The notes under the pieces were generated by a model that was given only the letters and a program-made list of their open reading frames with translations, was not told the DNA's origin and searched no databases. Made by a program: the position numbers and the translations under genes. A stretch of DNA of 64,000 nucleotides from positions 1 through 64,000 of the forward strand of contig NZ_JBFAPI010000025.1 of assembly GCF_040676615.1 (NCBI RefSeq), written 5' to 3'. Position 1 is the stretch's first letter, and every line of letters starts with the position of its first letter. Shown here one piece after another: positions 42,657 to 51,098 of this stretch. Origin of the DNA: Asanoa sp040676615 (lineage in GTDB: Bacteria > Actinomycetota > Actinomycetes > Mycobacteriales > Micromonosporaceae).

Positions 42657-43568
42657 ATGGGCGTGATCGTTGTGGAGTTGGGCGGGCCCGAGGGCCTGCG
42701 GGTGGCCGAGTTGCCCGATCCGGTGGCAGGCCCGGGGCAGGTCGTGGTGCGGGTGCGGGCGGCCTGCGTGCAGCCGGCCGACATCGCGGCCCGGATCGGG
42801 ATGATTCCCGGCGGTCCGGTGCCGCCGCCGTTCCTGCCCGGGTGGGACATCGCGGGCGAGGTGGCCTCCGTCGCGGACGGCGTAGCCGATCTCCGGGTCG
42901 GTGACCGCGTTGTCGGCATGATCCCCTGGTACCTGACTCGGGGCACGCCCGGCGGTTACGCCGAGTTGGTGGCGGCCGACGCTGACTGGCTCGTGCCGGT
43001 CCCGGACGGGGTCGACGTGGCGGCCGCCTCGACGCTGCCGCTCAACGCGGTCACCGCACACCAGGCACTCGCGCTGCTGGCGCCGGGCGACGCGTCGACC
43101 GTCCTGGTCACCGGGGCCAGCGGCGGGGTCGGCGGGTTCGCGGCGCAACTCGCCGCGCAACGGGGCCACCGGGTGCTCGCCGTCGCCAGCCACGACGACG
43201 AGGCGTGGGTCGGCGGTCTCGGCGCCGCCGAGGTGATCGCCCGGTCGACCGATCTGGCGACGCTGGGGCCGGTGCCGGCCGCGATCGACGCCGTGCCGCT
43301 CGGCGAGGCGGCGGCCGCGGCCGTCAAGGACGGTGGCGGTGTGGTGACCACCCGGCCGACCCCGCCGATCGACCCGAGCCGCGGCATCCGCCAGCAGCTC
43401 CAGCTCATCCACCACGACCGCGACGTGCTCGCCGCGATGGTCGGGCAGTTGGCCGCGGGCACGCTCCGCACCCGGGTCGCGGCGACGATGCCCCTGACCG
43501 AGGCCGCCGAGGCGCACCGGTTGGTCGAGGCGGGCGGGCTGCGCGGAAAGATCGTGCTGACGGTGTAG
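42657..43568 (+). CDS. Zinc-independent quinone-oxidoreductase-like NADP-dependent dehydrogenase
   Basis: A 303-residue medium-chain dehydrogenase/reductase. It begins VIVVELGGPEGLRVAELPDPVAGPGQVVVRVRAACVQPADIAARIG, has PGWDIAGEVASVADGV, and the NADPH-binding VLVTGASGGVGGFAAQLAAQRGHRVLAVAS. No zinc-ligand cysteines are seen, so it should reduce quinones or enones. ATG 42657 is preferred because family members start there. It is monocistronic. Confidence 0.88.
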   Translation: MGVIVVELGGPEGLRVAELPDPVAGPGQVVVRVRAACVQPADIAARIGMIPGGPVPPPFLPGWDIAGEVASVADGVADLRVGDRVVGMIPWYLTRGTPGGYAELVAADADWLVPVPDGVDVAAASTLPLNAVTAHQALALLAPGDASTVLVTGASGGVGGFAAQLAAQRGHRVLAVASHDDEAWVGGLGAAEVIARSTDLATLGPVPAAIDAVPLGEAAAAAVKDGGGVVTTRPTPPIDPSRGIRQQLQLIHHDRDVLAAMVGQLAAGTLRTRVAATMPLTEAAEAHRLVEAGGLRGKIVLTV

Positions 43569-43573
43569 GGCGC

Positions 43574-44073
43574 TCAGCGGCCGAGGTGGATGGGCTGGGT
43601 TGGCGGGTCCGTGGTGAGTAGCGCCGTCAACGGTGTGGCGAGGTCGCGCGGCGAAAACAGCTCGGGGCCGGCAGAGCCGACGATCTCCGAGAGATGCCAC
43701 CAGCGGAACCCGGCCAGGTTCTCGGCGGCGAGTTGGTCGTCGGTCAGCTCGCCGCGGGGCTGGAAATGGCTCGCCCGGACGAGGAAGCGTTGACGATGCC
43801 GTCGAACCTCGGCGCGTGGTCGGTGGAGAGAACCTCCTGGTGCCAGACGTGCGGTGGGTCGATGGTGATCGTCAGGCCGGTCTCCTCGCGAAGTTCGCGG
43901 CGCAAGGCCGTCAACGGGTCCTCGCCGGGTTCGATGCCGCCGCCTGGTGCCGCGCATACGCCCTTCGCCTCGCCAGGCACCGCCGGATGAGGGAAGACGA
44001 ACCGGCACAGCAGGACGCGGTCGCCCTCGTCGAGCACGATCGCCCGGGCGGAGCGACGCAGGTTCGGCGTCAT
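43574..44073 (-). pseudogene. NUDIX hydrolase broken by a frameshift
   Basis: The first ~95 residues are a good NUDIX protein: MTPNLRRSARAIVLDEGDRV, and the complete NUDIX box GGGIEPGEDPLTALRRELREETGL. Around 43786-43791 the frame changes. The remaining family sequence (FLVRASHFQPRGELTDDQLAAENLAGFRWWHL to PIHLGR) continues in another frame, as if one base had been lost after FDGIVN. In the unshifted frame the protein ends soon after, at 43744. Either the gene is dead or the assembly has an indel. If repaired it would be a ~165-residue nucleotide-diphosphate hydrolase. Confidence 0.85.
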
Positions 44074-44201
44074 GGCAGGTCAGACGTGGCGGCGGCGGGA
44101 ACGATGATCGACATGCCTGGACGCTACCAACCCCCCGGTGCGGCTCGACAGGTCCGATTCGTTCAAGCCCGCGCGCGGGCCCGATGACTATCGTCGCGGG
44201 C

Positions 44202-45065
44202 ATGACCGCACGATTCCTCGATGGACGCGAGTTTCTCCGCCGTAACGGGCGGCTGGTGGAACGACGGCTGTTCGCCACCTGTTTCGAGGGCGCGCCGGGC
44301 CAGGGCGTGGTCGACGCCGTGCGTGGTTACGCGAACGACGACGGCGGGTTCGGGCACGGGCTCGAGCCCGACAAGCGCTGCCCGGCCAGCCTGCCCATCG
44401 ACGTCGAGTGCGCGCTTGCCGCGATGGCCACCGCCCGCACCGTCGACCTGCCGCTGGTGCACGCCGCGTGCGACTATCTCGCCACGGTCGCCACCGACGG
44501 CGGGGCCGTGCCGCTCGCCTTCCCGGTGATCGAGGACTATCCGCGGGCCGAACACTGGTCTGAGTGGACCTACGAGCCGGCCCTCAACCCCACCGCCGGC
44601 ATCGTCGGCCGGCTCCACGAACTGCGCGTCGAGCACCCGTGGATCGACGCGGCCGCGGCCTGGTGCTGGAAGCAGATCGACACGGCCGAGCTGCCCACCG
44701 ACGCACACGCGCTGAGCGAGGTCCTCGGCTTCCTGGCGCAGGCCCCGGACCAGGACCGCGCCCGCGCCGCGGCGGCCAAGGTGCGCGACGCCCTCGCGGG
44801 CGCGTCGTGGTTCAAGCTCGATCCCGACGACTCGGCGTACGGACTGTCCCCGCTGACCGTGGCCTCGTCCGCCGACAGCCCGTGGCGCGCCCTGTTCACC
44901 GAAGACGTCATCCAGGCCCACCTCGACCGCCTGGAGCGCGACCAGCAGGAGGACGGCGGCTGGCCGGTCACCTGGCAACCCCCGGGCGAGGCGGCGCTGC
45001 TCGAATGGCGCGGCATCGTCACCCTGGAGAGCCTGCGCACCCTGGTGTCGTACGGCCGCCTCTAG
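44202..45065 (+). CDS. Alpha/alpha-toroid (prenyltransferase/squalene-cyclase-repeat-like) hypothetical protein
   Basis: A 287-residue protein with repeated GGF/GG(W) turns and paired helices: VVDAVRGYANDDGGFGHGLEPDKR, then helices separated by about 50 residues, and DRLERDQQEDGGWPVTWQPPGEAALLEWRGIVTLESLRTL near the end. The DxGGFG and DGGW motifs recall prenyltransferase/squalene-oxidase repeats. Actinobacteria have many such orphans. No DxDD cyclase motif is seen, so a terpene cyclase is unlikely. ATG 44202 follows GCGGG; ATG 44184 is also possible. Confidence 0.72.
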   Translation: MTARFLDGREFLRRNGRLVERRLFATCFEGAPGQGVVDAVRGYANDDGGFGHGLEPDKRCPASLPIDVECALAAMATARTVDLPLVHAACDYLATVATDGGAVPLAFPVIEDYPRAEHWSEWTYEPALNPTAGIVGRLHELRVEHPWIDAAAAWCWKQIDTAELPTDAHALSEVLGFLAQAPDQDRARAAAAKVRDALAGASWFKLDPDDSAYGLSPLTVASSADSPWRALFTEDVIQAHLDRLERDQQEDGGWPVTWQPPGEAALLEWRGIVTLESLRTLVSYGRL

Positions 45066-45093
45066 TGTCGGTTGTACGGTAGTCAGTGGTCAT

Positions 45094-45237
45094 ATGACGG
45101 TGCTGATCCGGATCGAGCTCGTCGGGTTCTGGAACCGGGCCTTCCCCGAGAGCTTCTACGACACCTTTCCGACCGTCACGCTGACGCCGCCGTTGAGCGA
45201 GCACTACGCGCGCGACTTCGGCGGCCCGCCGCGTTAG
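45094..45237 (+). CDS. Small 47-residue protein
   Basis: ATG to TAG, 47 codons, starting MTVLIRIELVGFWNRAFPES and ending DFGGPPR. Nearly every third base is G or C (only the Phe-Pro-type TTT and the last CGT break the rule), which is strong coding evidence for such a short frame. It lies between the toroid protein and the DUF4232 lipoprotein on the same strand. No Shine-Dalgarno is obvious at the ATG. I recognise no family; it may be a fragment of an older gene. Confidence 0.5.
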   Translation: MTVLIRIELVGFWNRAFPESFYDTFPTVTLTPPLSEHYARDFGGPPR

Positions 45238-45284
45238 GCCTTGCGCCGGGTGACGTGGTCGAGTCGGCGGCGGATGCTTGGGTC

Positions 45285-45860
45285 ATGCGCAGCAGATGGA
45301 TCTGCCTTCTCGTCGGTGTGGTGACGGCGGCCGCGCTGACCGCGTGCACCGAACCCCCGCCGCCGGCGCCACCGGGTGGCACGCCGACCACGCCGGGCCC
45401 GGCCGCCCCCGCGCCGGCCACGACCGTGACCGCTCCGGCGACGGCCGCTCCGCCGCCGAGCCGCGGCGGTGGCGTGTGCGCCGCCGGCGACCTCACCCTG
45501 ACGGCCGCCGGTGCCGAGGGTGCGGCCGGGACCAGCTACACCACCTACCGGCTGACCAACGACGCGGCCGGCGCGTGCACGCTCGAAGGGTATCCGGGTG
45601 TGTCCTATCTGGACGCTGCCGGGCACGAGGTGCAGCGGGACGCCGCCCGGGAACCCGGTCTGCCGACCCCGCGGGTGCGGCTCGCCCACGGCGCGGCGGC
45701 GCTGTTCACCGTGGCCAACTCGACGGTGGAACAGTGCCCGGGGCCGCGCGACGCGGTCACGCTGCGGGTGTATCCGCCGGACAACACCGCGGCGCTCAGC
45801 CTCGCCGGGAGCTATCGGGTCTGCGACCCGCGGGTGCGGCCGGTCGCGCCGGCATCATGA
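45285..45860 (+). CDS. DUF4232 lipoprotein
   Basis: A 191-residue lipoprotein. Signal MRSRWICLLVGVVTAAALTA ends at Cys (TAC), followed by a Pro/Thr/Ala-rich wall-spanning linker of about 50 residues and the DUF4232 beta-sandwich: AGTSYTTYRLTNDAAGACTLEGYPGVSYLDAAGHEV, VRLAHGAAALFTVANSTVEQC. Two further cysteines probably form a disulfide. The family is exported, mostly actinobacterial and uncharacterised. The 3' end overlaps the convergent methyltransferase gene by six bases. Confidence 0.9.
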   Translation: MRSRWICLLVGVVTAAALTACTEPPPPAPPGGTPTTPGPAAPAPATTVTAPATAAPPPSRGGGVCAAGDLTLTAAGAEGAAGTSYTTYRLTNDAAGACTLEGYPGVSYLDAAGHEVQRDAAREPGLPTPRVRLAHGAAALFTVANSTVEQCPGPRDAVTLRVYPPDNTAALSLAGSYRVCDPRVRPVAPAS

Positions 45861-46676
45861 CTTGCGCGCGAGGCCCCCGTACACCGAGACCTGGGTGTCG
45901 GTCGGTGGTTCGCCGCCGCCGGGGTCGGGCCGCCACGCGGGCAGCACCCGCACGCCGGGTTCGACCAGGTCGAGGCCGGTGAAGAAGCGCTCGATCTCGG
46001 GCTTGGAACGCACCCGCATGGTGACGCCGCTGCGCCGGTAGACGGCCGCGACGCCCTCCCAGGCGGCGGGGTCGAAGTCGCCGGTGAGGTGCGACAGCGC
46101 GAGGTAGCTGCCCGACGGCAGGGCGGCCATGAGCCGATCGACGATGGCGTACGGGTCGTCGTCGTCGCCGACGAAGTGCATGATCGCGATCAGCAGCAGG
46201 CCGACCGGCTGGTCGAGGTCGAGCACCGCGCGGAGTTCCGGTGAGGCCAGCAGCCCGTCGACGTCGCGCAGGTCGGCGTCGAGATAGGCGGTGCGACCCT
46301 GGCGACCGCTGGTCAGCAGGGCCCGGGCGTGCGCGAGGACCATCGGGTCGTTGTCGACATAGACGACCCGGGCCTCCGGCGCCACCTCCTGCGCGACCTG
46401 ATGGACGTTGGGCGCCGTCGGGATGCCGGTGCCGATGTCGAGGAACTGCCGGATGCCGGCCTCGGCCGCGAGATGGCGGACGACCCGGCGCAGGAAGGCC
46501 CGGTTTTCCCGCGGCGGGATCCGGCTGTGCGGGTTGGCCCGCAGACCGGCCTCGGCAGCGGCCCGGTCCGCGGCGAAGTTGTCCTTCCCGCCGAGCAGGA
46601 AGTCGTAGACCCGCGCCGGATGCGGCCGTTCCGCGTGCAACTCCGCCGGCACGGCGATCTCGTCAGTCACGGGCAC
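45855..46676 (-). CDS. SAM-dependent methyltransferase, DUF574 (Methyltransf_19) family
   Basis: A 273-residue methyltransferase of the abundant actinobacterial DUF574 type. ERPHPARVYDFLLGGKDNFAADR is the family signature near the N terminus; the SAM site is FLDIGTGIPTAPNVHQVAQ (Motif I) with VVYVDNDPMVLAHARALL following. PVGLLLIAIMHFVGDDDDPYAIV and SYLALSHLTGDF complete the fold. Members methylate unknown substrates, often beside regulators. GTG 46676 is the start. Confidence 0.9.
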   Translation of the reverse strand: MPVTDEIAVPAELHAERPHPARVYDFLLGGKDNFAADRAAAEAGLRANPHSRIPPRENRAFLRRVVRHLAAEAGIRQFLDIGTGIPTAPNVHQVAQEVAPEARVVYVDNDPMVLAHARALLTSGRQGRTAYLDADLRDVDGLLASPELRAVLDLDQPVGLLLIAIMHFVGDDDDPYAIVDRLMAALPSGSYLALSHLTGDFDPAAWEGVAAVYRRSGVTMRVRSKPEIERFFTGLDLVEPGVRVLPAWRPDPGGGEPPTDTQVSVYGGLARKS

Positions 46677-46694
46677 ATGATAGTCGATTGTGGA

Positions 46695-47297
46695 TCACTC
46701 TGGCGGGGTGGCGCCCGACTGCTCGCTGGCCATGAAGGTGGCGTACCAGTCGGGCCAGTTCGGGTCTTCCTGGCCGGTCCGCTTCTCGTGCTCGCCGTGC
46801 GCTTCGGAGGCGCGCCGCATGGCGTTGGCCAGGTCGGTCACCGAGGTGTAGGAGGTGATCCCGGTGTCGACCCGCCCCGGCAGCCGGTTGACGATCTCCT
46901 GTAGCAGCCAGCCGTTGCCGTCCGGGTCGGTCCACGCGGCCAGCGAGTTGTAGCTGTTGCGCTCGGGGTCGGGACCTTCGGCGGTGCCGTCGGCGGTGTT
47001 GTGGAAGATCGGACCAACCTCGACCCCACGCGCGATCAGGTCGTCGCGGGCGGCCACGATGTCGGTGACGATCAGAAACAGCCCCGGCGGCGTCCCGGCC
47101 GGCGTCGGCGGGCTGCCGATGCCAAAGTGGATCGAGCACTCGGACCCCGGCGGCGTGAACTGGATGGCCCGGCTCCCGCCAAGCTCGAAGTCGGCGTCGA
47201 GCCGCCAGCCGAGACCGGCGTAGAACGCCTTGGCCCGGTCGGGGTCCGAGACCGGGATCGTGATCACTTCAAGCTTCAAGTCGGGATTCGGCATCAC
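46695..47297 (-). CDS. VOC (glyoxalase/bleomycin-resistance) family protein with C-terminal extension
   Basis: A 200-residue protein. The vicinal-oxygen-chelate fold spans residues 1-125: VITIPVSDPDRAKAFYAGLGWRLDADF, IQFTPPGSECSIHFG, GLFLIVTDIVAARDDLIARGVEVGPIFH, DPDGNGWLLQEI. An extra ~65-residue helical tail (YTSVTDLANAMRRASEAHGEHEKRTG, then WPDWYATFMASEQ) is found in some actinobacterial members. The start is GTG 47297 or ATG 47294. Ligand unknown; it lies 18 bases upstream of the methyltransferase gene on the same strand. Confidence 0.87.
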   Translation of the reverse strand: MMPNPDLKLEVITIPVSDPDRAKAFYAGLGWRLDADFELGGSRAIQFTPPGSECSIHFGIGSPPTPAGTPPGLFLIVTDIVAARDDLIARGVEVGPIFHNTADGTAEGPDPERNSYNSLAAWTDPDGNGWLLQEIVNRLPGRVDTGITSYTSVTDLANAMRRASEAHGEHEKRTGQEDPNWPDWYATFMASEQSGATPPE

Positions 47298-47410
47298 AGT
47301 CTCCCAGTTCGTTGACAGCCCGTTCGTGGTCAGTATCCCCTGACCGATCGGCGGTCGAGGCCCATACGGAGCCCCGTTTCGGCTCTGGTGCGGACGGGGT
47401 AGACGAGACC

Positions 47411-47959
47411 ATGGATCGCAATGTGGTCAAGGTGCTGCTGGCCGCGTGGGAACGGCCCGACTTCCGGGCCGGGCTGCGGCACCTGATCGACCTCGACGAG
47501 GTGACGTCGCTGCTCGCCGCCCTGTCCGTCGACGACCACGACGACGAGGTGCGGCGGCGGGCGATGGAACTGCTGCGGTCGGCGCTGGAGACCTCGGAGA
47601 TCCGCGCCGCGGTGCTGCTGCTGATCGAGACCGACGACATCCGGCACAGCCTGGCCGCCGCGATCGCCGACGGCCTCGCCGACCGGCCTGGGCTCGCGGC
47701 GTCGATCCGCTCGGCGCTGGAGGATCCGGCCGTCCGGGCGCAGACCCGCGACGCCCTCGAGTCGCCGGGACTGCGGGCGCTGGCCTGGAAGGTGGCGGAG
47801 GACGAGTTCCGCGGGCGTCGGGTGGCGCTGGTCAGGCAGGTCGTCCTGCTGCTGCTCCGGCACCGGCCGGCCCGCCGGCTGGCCTGGGCCCTGAAGAAGC
47901 ACGGCGTCGTCCGCGAGCTGCGCCGCGCGACGTCCGCGCCACGATCCGGCGATGCTTGA
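47411..47959 (+). CDS. Helical-repeat (HEAT-like) hypothetical protein
   Basis: A 182-residue acidic-then-basic protein composed of short amphipathic helices of about 20-30 residues (NVVKVLLAAWERPDFRAGLRHLIDLDEVTSLLAALSVDD; EVRRRAMELLRSALETSEIRAAVLLLIETDD; and so on), with a positively charged C-terminal tail. The pattern resembles HEAT or ARM repeats. ATG 47411 is chosen; an upstream in-frame start gives low-complexity sequence. I do not recognise a family. Confidence 0.72.
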   Translation: MDRNVVKVLLAAWERPDFRAGLRHLIDLDEVTSLLAALSVDDHDDEVRRRAMELLRSALETSEIRAAVLLLIETDDIRHSLAAAIADGLADRPGLAASIRSALEDPAVRAQTRDALESPGLRALAWKVAEDEFRGRRVALVRQVVLLLLRHRPARRLAWALKKHGVVRELRRATSAPRSGDA

Positions 47960-48022
47960 CGATCGAGGCGATGCTCGCGCCGACCCCGCGCTGCTGGTCC
48001 GGCCACGGACTAACGTCGGCGT

Positions 48023-48793
48023 GTGTCAGGCTACGAAGTGCTGCAGGACGGTCCACATCGCCGGGTCGTGCGCGTGGGCGATACGGTCCGCCGGCCGATG
48101 CATCCCTGGTCCCCCGCCATCCACGAGCTGTTGCGGCATCTGGCCGACGTAGGGTTCCCCTACGCGCCGCGGGTCCTGGGCGTCGACGATGACGGCCGTG
48201 AGGTTCTCACCTACCTCGCCGGCGAGTCCGGCCCGGCCGGGTGGGCCCCCGTGGTCGACGAGGCAGGCCTGACCGCCATGGCCCGCCTGCTGCGCGAGTA
48301 TCACGACGCGGTGCGCGGCTTCCGGCCGGACGCGACCTGGGCGGCCCGGACCGGCGCACCCGGCGACGGCGAACTGGTCTGCCACGGCGACTTCGGGCCG
48401 TGGAACCTGGTGTGGCAGGGCAGCCGGCCGGTCGGCATCCTCGACTGGGACTACGCGTGGCCCAACCGGCCGGTCCACGACGTCGCGTACGCGCTGGAGT
48501 ACGTCGCGCCGTTCCGCGACGACCGCGAGTGCCTGCGGTGGCTGCGCCATCCGGCGCCGCCCGACCGCCGGCAACGGATCGAGGTGTTCGCCGCCGCCTA
48601 CGGGCTCACGTCGACCGACGGGCTCGTCGACGAGGTCATCGGTCAGCAGCGGCGGGTGCTGGAGCGCGCCCGGCGACTCGCGGCCGCCGGGCACCAACCC
48701 CAACTGAGCTGGCAGGACAGCGGCGCGCTCGACGAGATCGCCCGGCGGATCGACTGGAGCACAGAGCACCGCAAGCTCTTCGGGGCGACCTGA
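48023..48793 (+). CDS. Aminoglycoside phosphotransferase/choline-kinase-like family protein
   Basis: A 256-residue protein of the APH fold, related to actinobacterial 'phosphotransferase' families and trifolitoxin-immunity-domain proteins. VVRVGDTVRRPMHPWSPAIHELLRHLADVGFPYAPRVLGVDDDGREVLTYL forms the N lobe; HGDFGPWN (121-128) is the catalytic loop with Asp and Asn, and DWDYAW (141-146) is the metal-binding Asp. The N lobe lacks a standard ATP-binding Lys at the usual place, as in close relatives. Substrate unknown; resistance is not implied. Confidence 0.85.
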   Translation: MSGYEVLQDGPHRRVVRVGDTVRRPMHPWSPAIHELLRHLADVGFPYAPRVLGVDDDGREVLTYLAGESGPAGWAPVVDEAGLTAMARLLREYHDAVRGFRPDATWAARTGAPGDGELVCHGDFGPWNLVWQGSRPVGILDWDYAWPNRPVHDVAYALEYVAPFRDDRECLRWLRHPAPPDRRQRIEVFAAAYGLTSTDGLVDEVIGQQRRVLERARRLAAAGHQPQLSWQDSGALDEIARRIDWSTEHRKLFGAT

Positions 48794-48806
48794 GTCGCGG
48801 CCGGTC

Positions 48807-49556
48807 CTAGCGGCTCTGGGCGGCCTGCCAGTCGGCCAGCCGGATCGCGCCCGGGCGGTAGTCACCGACCGGGACGATCGTGTCGTCGCCCATCGTCTGC
48901 CCGAAGTAGCGTGCGGCCGGATCCGCCACCACCCGGCGCGGATCGCCCTTGGCGGCCAGGGACTGCCTGATCACCTCGTCGAACCGCAGCCGGTCGGGCC
49001 CGGCCGTCTCGACCGCACCGTTGACCGGTGCCGCGACCGCCGCGTCGGCGACCGCCGCCGCGACGTCGGCCGAGGCCATCGGCTGGAAGGGGACCGGCGC
49101 GATGCGCACGGTGTCGCCCTCGGTCGCGGTGTCGGCGATGCCGGCGAGGAACTCGAAGAACTGTGTCGCGCGCACGATCGTGTAGGGCACGCCGGACTCC
49201 CGGATCAGGTTCTCCTGCGCGACCTTCGCCGGCAGGTAGGAGCTTTCCGGGCTGCGGTCGGCGCCCACCACCGACAGCGCCACGTGATGCCCGACCCCGG
49301 CCGCCTTCTCCGCGGCGAGCAGGTTGCCGGTCGACGCGCGGAAGAACGCCAGCACGTCGTCGGGCGCGAACGACGGCGAGTTCGTCACGTCGACCACCGC
49401 GTCCGCCCCGGCCACCGCGTCGGCGACTCCGTCACCGGTGACCGTGTTGACCCCCGTCGACGGCGACTGGGCGACGGCCTCGTGGCCCGCCTCGCGCAGC
49501 CGGCTCACCACCTGCGAGCCGATCAGACCGGTTCCCCCGAACACCACGATCCTCAT
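48807..49556 (-). CDS. NmrA-like NAD(P)-binding SDR protein
   Basis: A 249-residue atypical SDR. MRIVVFGGTGLIGSQVVSRLREAGHEAVAQS is the GGTGxxG cofactor site; DAVVDVTNSPSFAP, VALSVVGADRSPESSYLPAKVAQENLIRESGVPYTIVRATQFFEF are family motifs. Such proteins sense redox state or reduce small carbonyls. GGAGGAG six bases before ATG 49556 supports that start. It is expressed away from the membrane-protein gene at 49971 and may share regulation with it through the dyad at 49607-49629. Confidence 0.87.
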   Translation of the reverse strand: MRIVVFGGTGLIGSQVVSRLREAGHEAVAQSPSTGVNTVTGDGVADAVAGADAVVDVTNSPSFAPDDVLAFFRASTGNLLAAEKAAGVGHHVALSVVGADRSPESSYLPAKVAQENLIRESGVPYTIVRATQFFEFLAGIADTATEGDTVRIAPVPFQPMASADVAAAVADAAVAAPVNGAVETAGPDRLRFDEVIRQSLAAKGDPRRVVADPAARYFGQTMGDDTIVPVGDYRPGAIRLADWQAAQSR

Positions 49557-49606
49557 GTTCAACTCCTCCGAGTCAGTTGTGACCGTCGTCGCAGGTCAAT
49601 TGACGA

Positions 49607-49629
49607 ACAAGATACGGTTGGTTTCTTGT
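49607..49629. promoter_or_regulatory. Inverted repeat upstream of the NmrA-like gene
   Basis: ACAAGA (49607-49612) and TCTTGT (49624-49629) form a perfect 6-bp dyad with an 11-base spacer. It lies about 50 bases upstream of the ATG of the NmrA-like gene, in the promoter zone. A HxlR- or MarR-type operator is likely, but the regulator is not identified. Bases 49557-49902 otherwise hold no gene I can support; the region has weak, possibly degenerate coding character. Confidence 0.5.
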
Positions 49630-49902
49630 CTCCCCACGGTACCTCGGCCCGCAAGCCGCGTTCACGGCCGCGCTGGTGCTGGACGCCTCCATCGAAACTA
49701 GCCCGGGCCTGGTCGTGCCGGCCGACACCGGCAGCCTGGCCGGGGATCCGCCGAGCCCTCCTCCGCTCGCCCGATCCATGATGGAACCGGTCGGGCGGCA
49801 GACGCTGCTCAGCCTCCTCGCCGAACTCGACCGGCCAGCCGGCGACGCGGTCCGCGACCCAGCCCTGTGGCCACCGACACGGCTGCGACTACATCACAGT
49901 AG

Positions 49903-49950
49903 GATACCTTGCGTATCTTAGGGCCCGCCCTGTTGGATACGATGCGTATC
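49903..49950. promoter_or_regulatory. Twin TetR-type operators upstream of the YhgE-like membrane protein
   Basis: GATACCTTGCGTATC (49903-49917) and GATACGATGCGTATC (49936-49950) are two copies of GATAC-N5-GTATC, 33 bases apart centre to centre (three helical turns), followed by the conserved TTA/TAA. The second lies 21 bases before the ATG at 49971, between it and a GGAGG. The duplication is good evidence for a cooperatively bound repressor. No TetR gene is adjacent. Confidence 0.75.
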
Positions 49951-49970
49951 TAACAGGAGGTAGTGCGACC

Positions 49971-51062
49971 ATGGCGTTGTTCGCCGCATCGGGCCCGAGG
50001 CCGACGGACCACAGCACGGCCAGGAAAATGGCGGTGACCGTCGCGGGCCTGCTGGCCGTCATGGTCATCCTCCTGGCGGCCTTCGCCCTGCCCGGCGTCA
50101 ACACCGCCGTGCGGCACGTGCCCGTCGCCGTCGCCGGTGCGGGGCCCTCGCCGGTGCGACTCGCGGCGACGCTGGACAAAGCGGCTCCCGGCGCGTTCGA
50201 CGTCAGCATCGTCGCGTCGGAGCAAGCCTCGCAGAACGAGATCCTGCATCGTGACGTGTATGGCGCGTTCATCGTCGAAGACGGCGGCCTGACACTGGAC
50301 ACCGCCTCGGCCGCCAGCGCCGCCGTGGCGACCTCCCTCACCCAGACCGCGCAACAAGTCGGCACGGCCATGCACCTGCCGGTGACCGTGCACGACATCC
50401 GGCCGCTGAGCCCGGACGACCCGAAAGGGGTGGGCCTGACGGCCGGGGCACTGCCGATCGCCCTGGGCGGCTGGCTCGCCGCGATGGGCATCATCGCGCT
50501 GATCGTCGGCGCTTGGCAGCGCCTGATCGCGGCCGCCGCGTTCGCCGTCGGCGGCGGGTTCACCCTCAGCGGGACCCTGTTCGCCCTTGGCACCTTCGAC
50601 CAGAACTACTGGACCACGTCCGCCGCCGCCATGCTGGGCATCGCCGGGACCTGCTACTTCGTGCTGGGCTTCGAGCGGCTGTTGCGCGGGCGGGGCATCG
50701 CCGTCGCGGCGCTGGTGCTGATCCTGCTCGGCAACCCGCTGTCCGGCCTGGCCAGCGCGCCGGAGATGCTGCCGCACCCGTGGGGCGCCCTCGGGCAGTT
50801 CCTGCCTCCCGGCGCCACCGGGACCCTGCTGCGCAACGTCTCCTTCTTCGACGGCGTCGCCATCGCCAGGCCCGTCGTCGTGCTGATCGCCTGGGCCATT
50901 CTCGGGCTGGCGGCCTACCACCTCGCCGGGCACCTGCACAAGCGACGTACGCCGTTCGACATCCACATGGACGCCGCCGAGATCGCCGCGTCCGCACCGG
51001 CCGGTTCCGGGGCGCCCGACCATCGCCTCGGGCGGCACCGACGGGGCGCCGTCGCCCCTTGA
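49971..51062 (+). CDS. YhgE/Pip- or ABC-2-like integral membrane protein
   Basis: A 363-residue membrane protein. An N-terminal helix (MAVTVAGLLAVMVILLAAFALP, about 20-41) is followed by a ~110-residue extracellular domain with no Cys, then five helices (about 155-335) with short loops, and a basic His/Arg-rich C-terminal tail. The layout is that of YhgE/Pip-domain or ABC-2 permeases. GGAGG precedes ATG 49971 well. It is probably induced by a drug-like ligand through the twin operators. Its partner ATPase is not present. Confidence 0.78.
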   Translation: MALFAASGPRPTDHSTARKMAVTVAGLLAVMVILLAAFALPGVNTAVRHVPVAVAGAGPSPVRLAATLDKAAPGAFDVSIVASEQASQNEILHRDVYGAFIVEDGGLTLDTASAASAAVATSLTQTAQQVGTAMHLPVTVHDIRPLSPDDPKGVGLTAGALPIALGGWLAAMGIIALIVGAWQRLIAAAAFAVGGGFTLSGTLFALGTFDQNYWTTSAAAMLGIAGTCYFVLGFERLLRGRGIAVAALVLILLGNPLSGLASAPEMLPHPWGALGQFLPPGATGTLLRNVSFFDGVAIARPVVVLIAWAILGLAAYHLAGHLHKRRTPFDIHMDAAEIAASAPAGSGAPDHRLGRHRRGAVAP

Positions 51063-51098
51063 CCGCTCTTACGGTCGGTTCCGCGTCGTTGACGCAAT

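Noticed and set aside
48023..48793. A true aminoglycoside-resistance kinase
   Set aside because: The APH fold is clear but the N lobe and substrate region differ from known resistance kinases; actinobacteria carry many unrelated APH-fold proteins.
49573..49921. Open frames in the 49557-49970 intergenic region as genes
   Set aside because: They overlap operator-like sequences, lack good ribosome-binding sites and show no recognisable motifs; at most a decayed gene.
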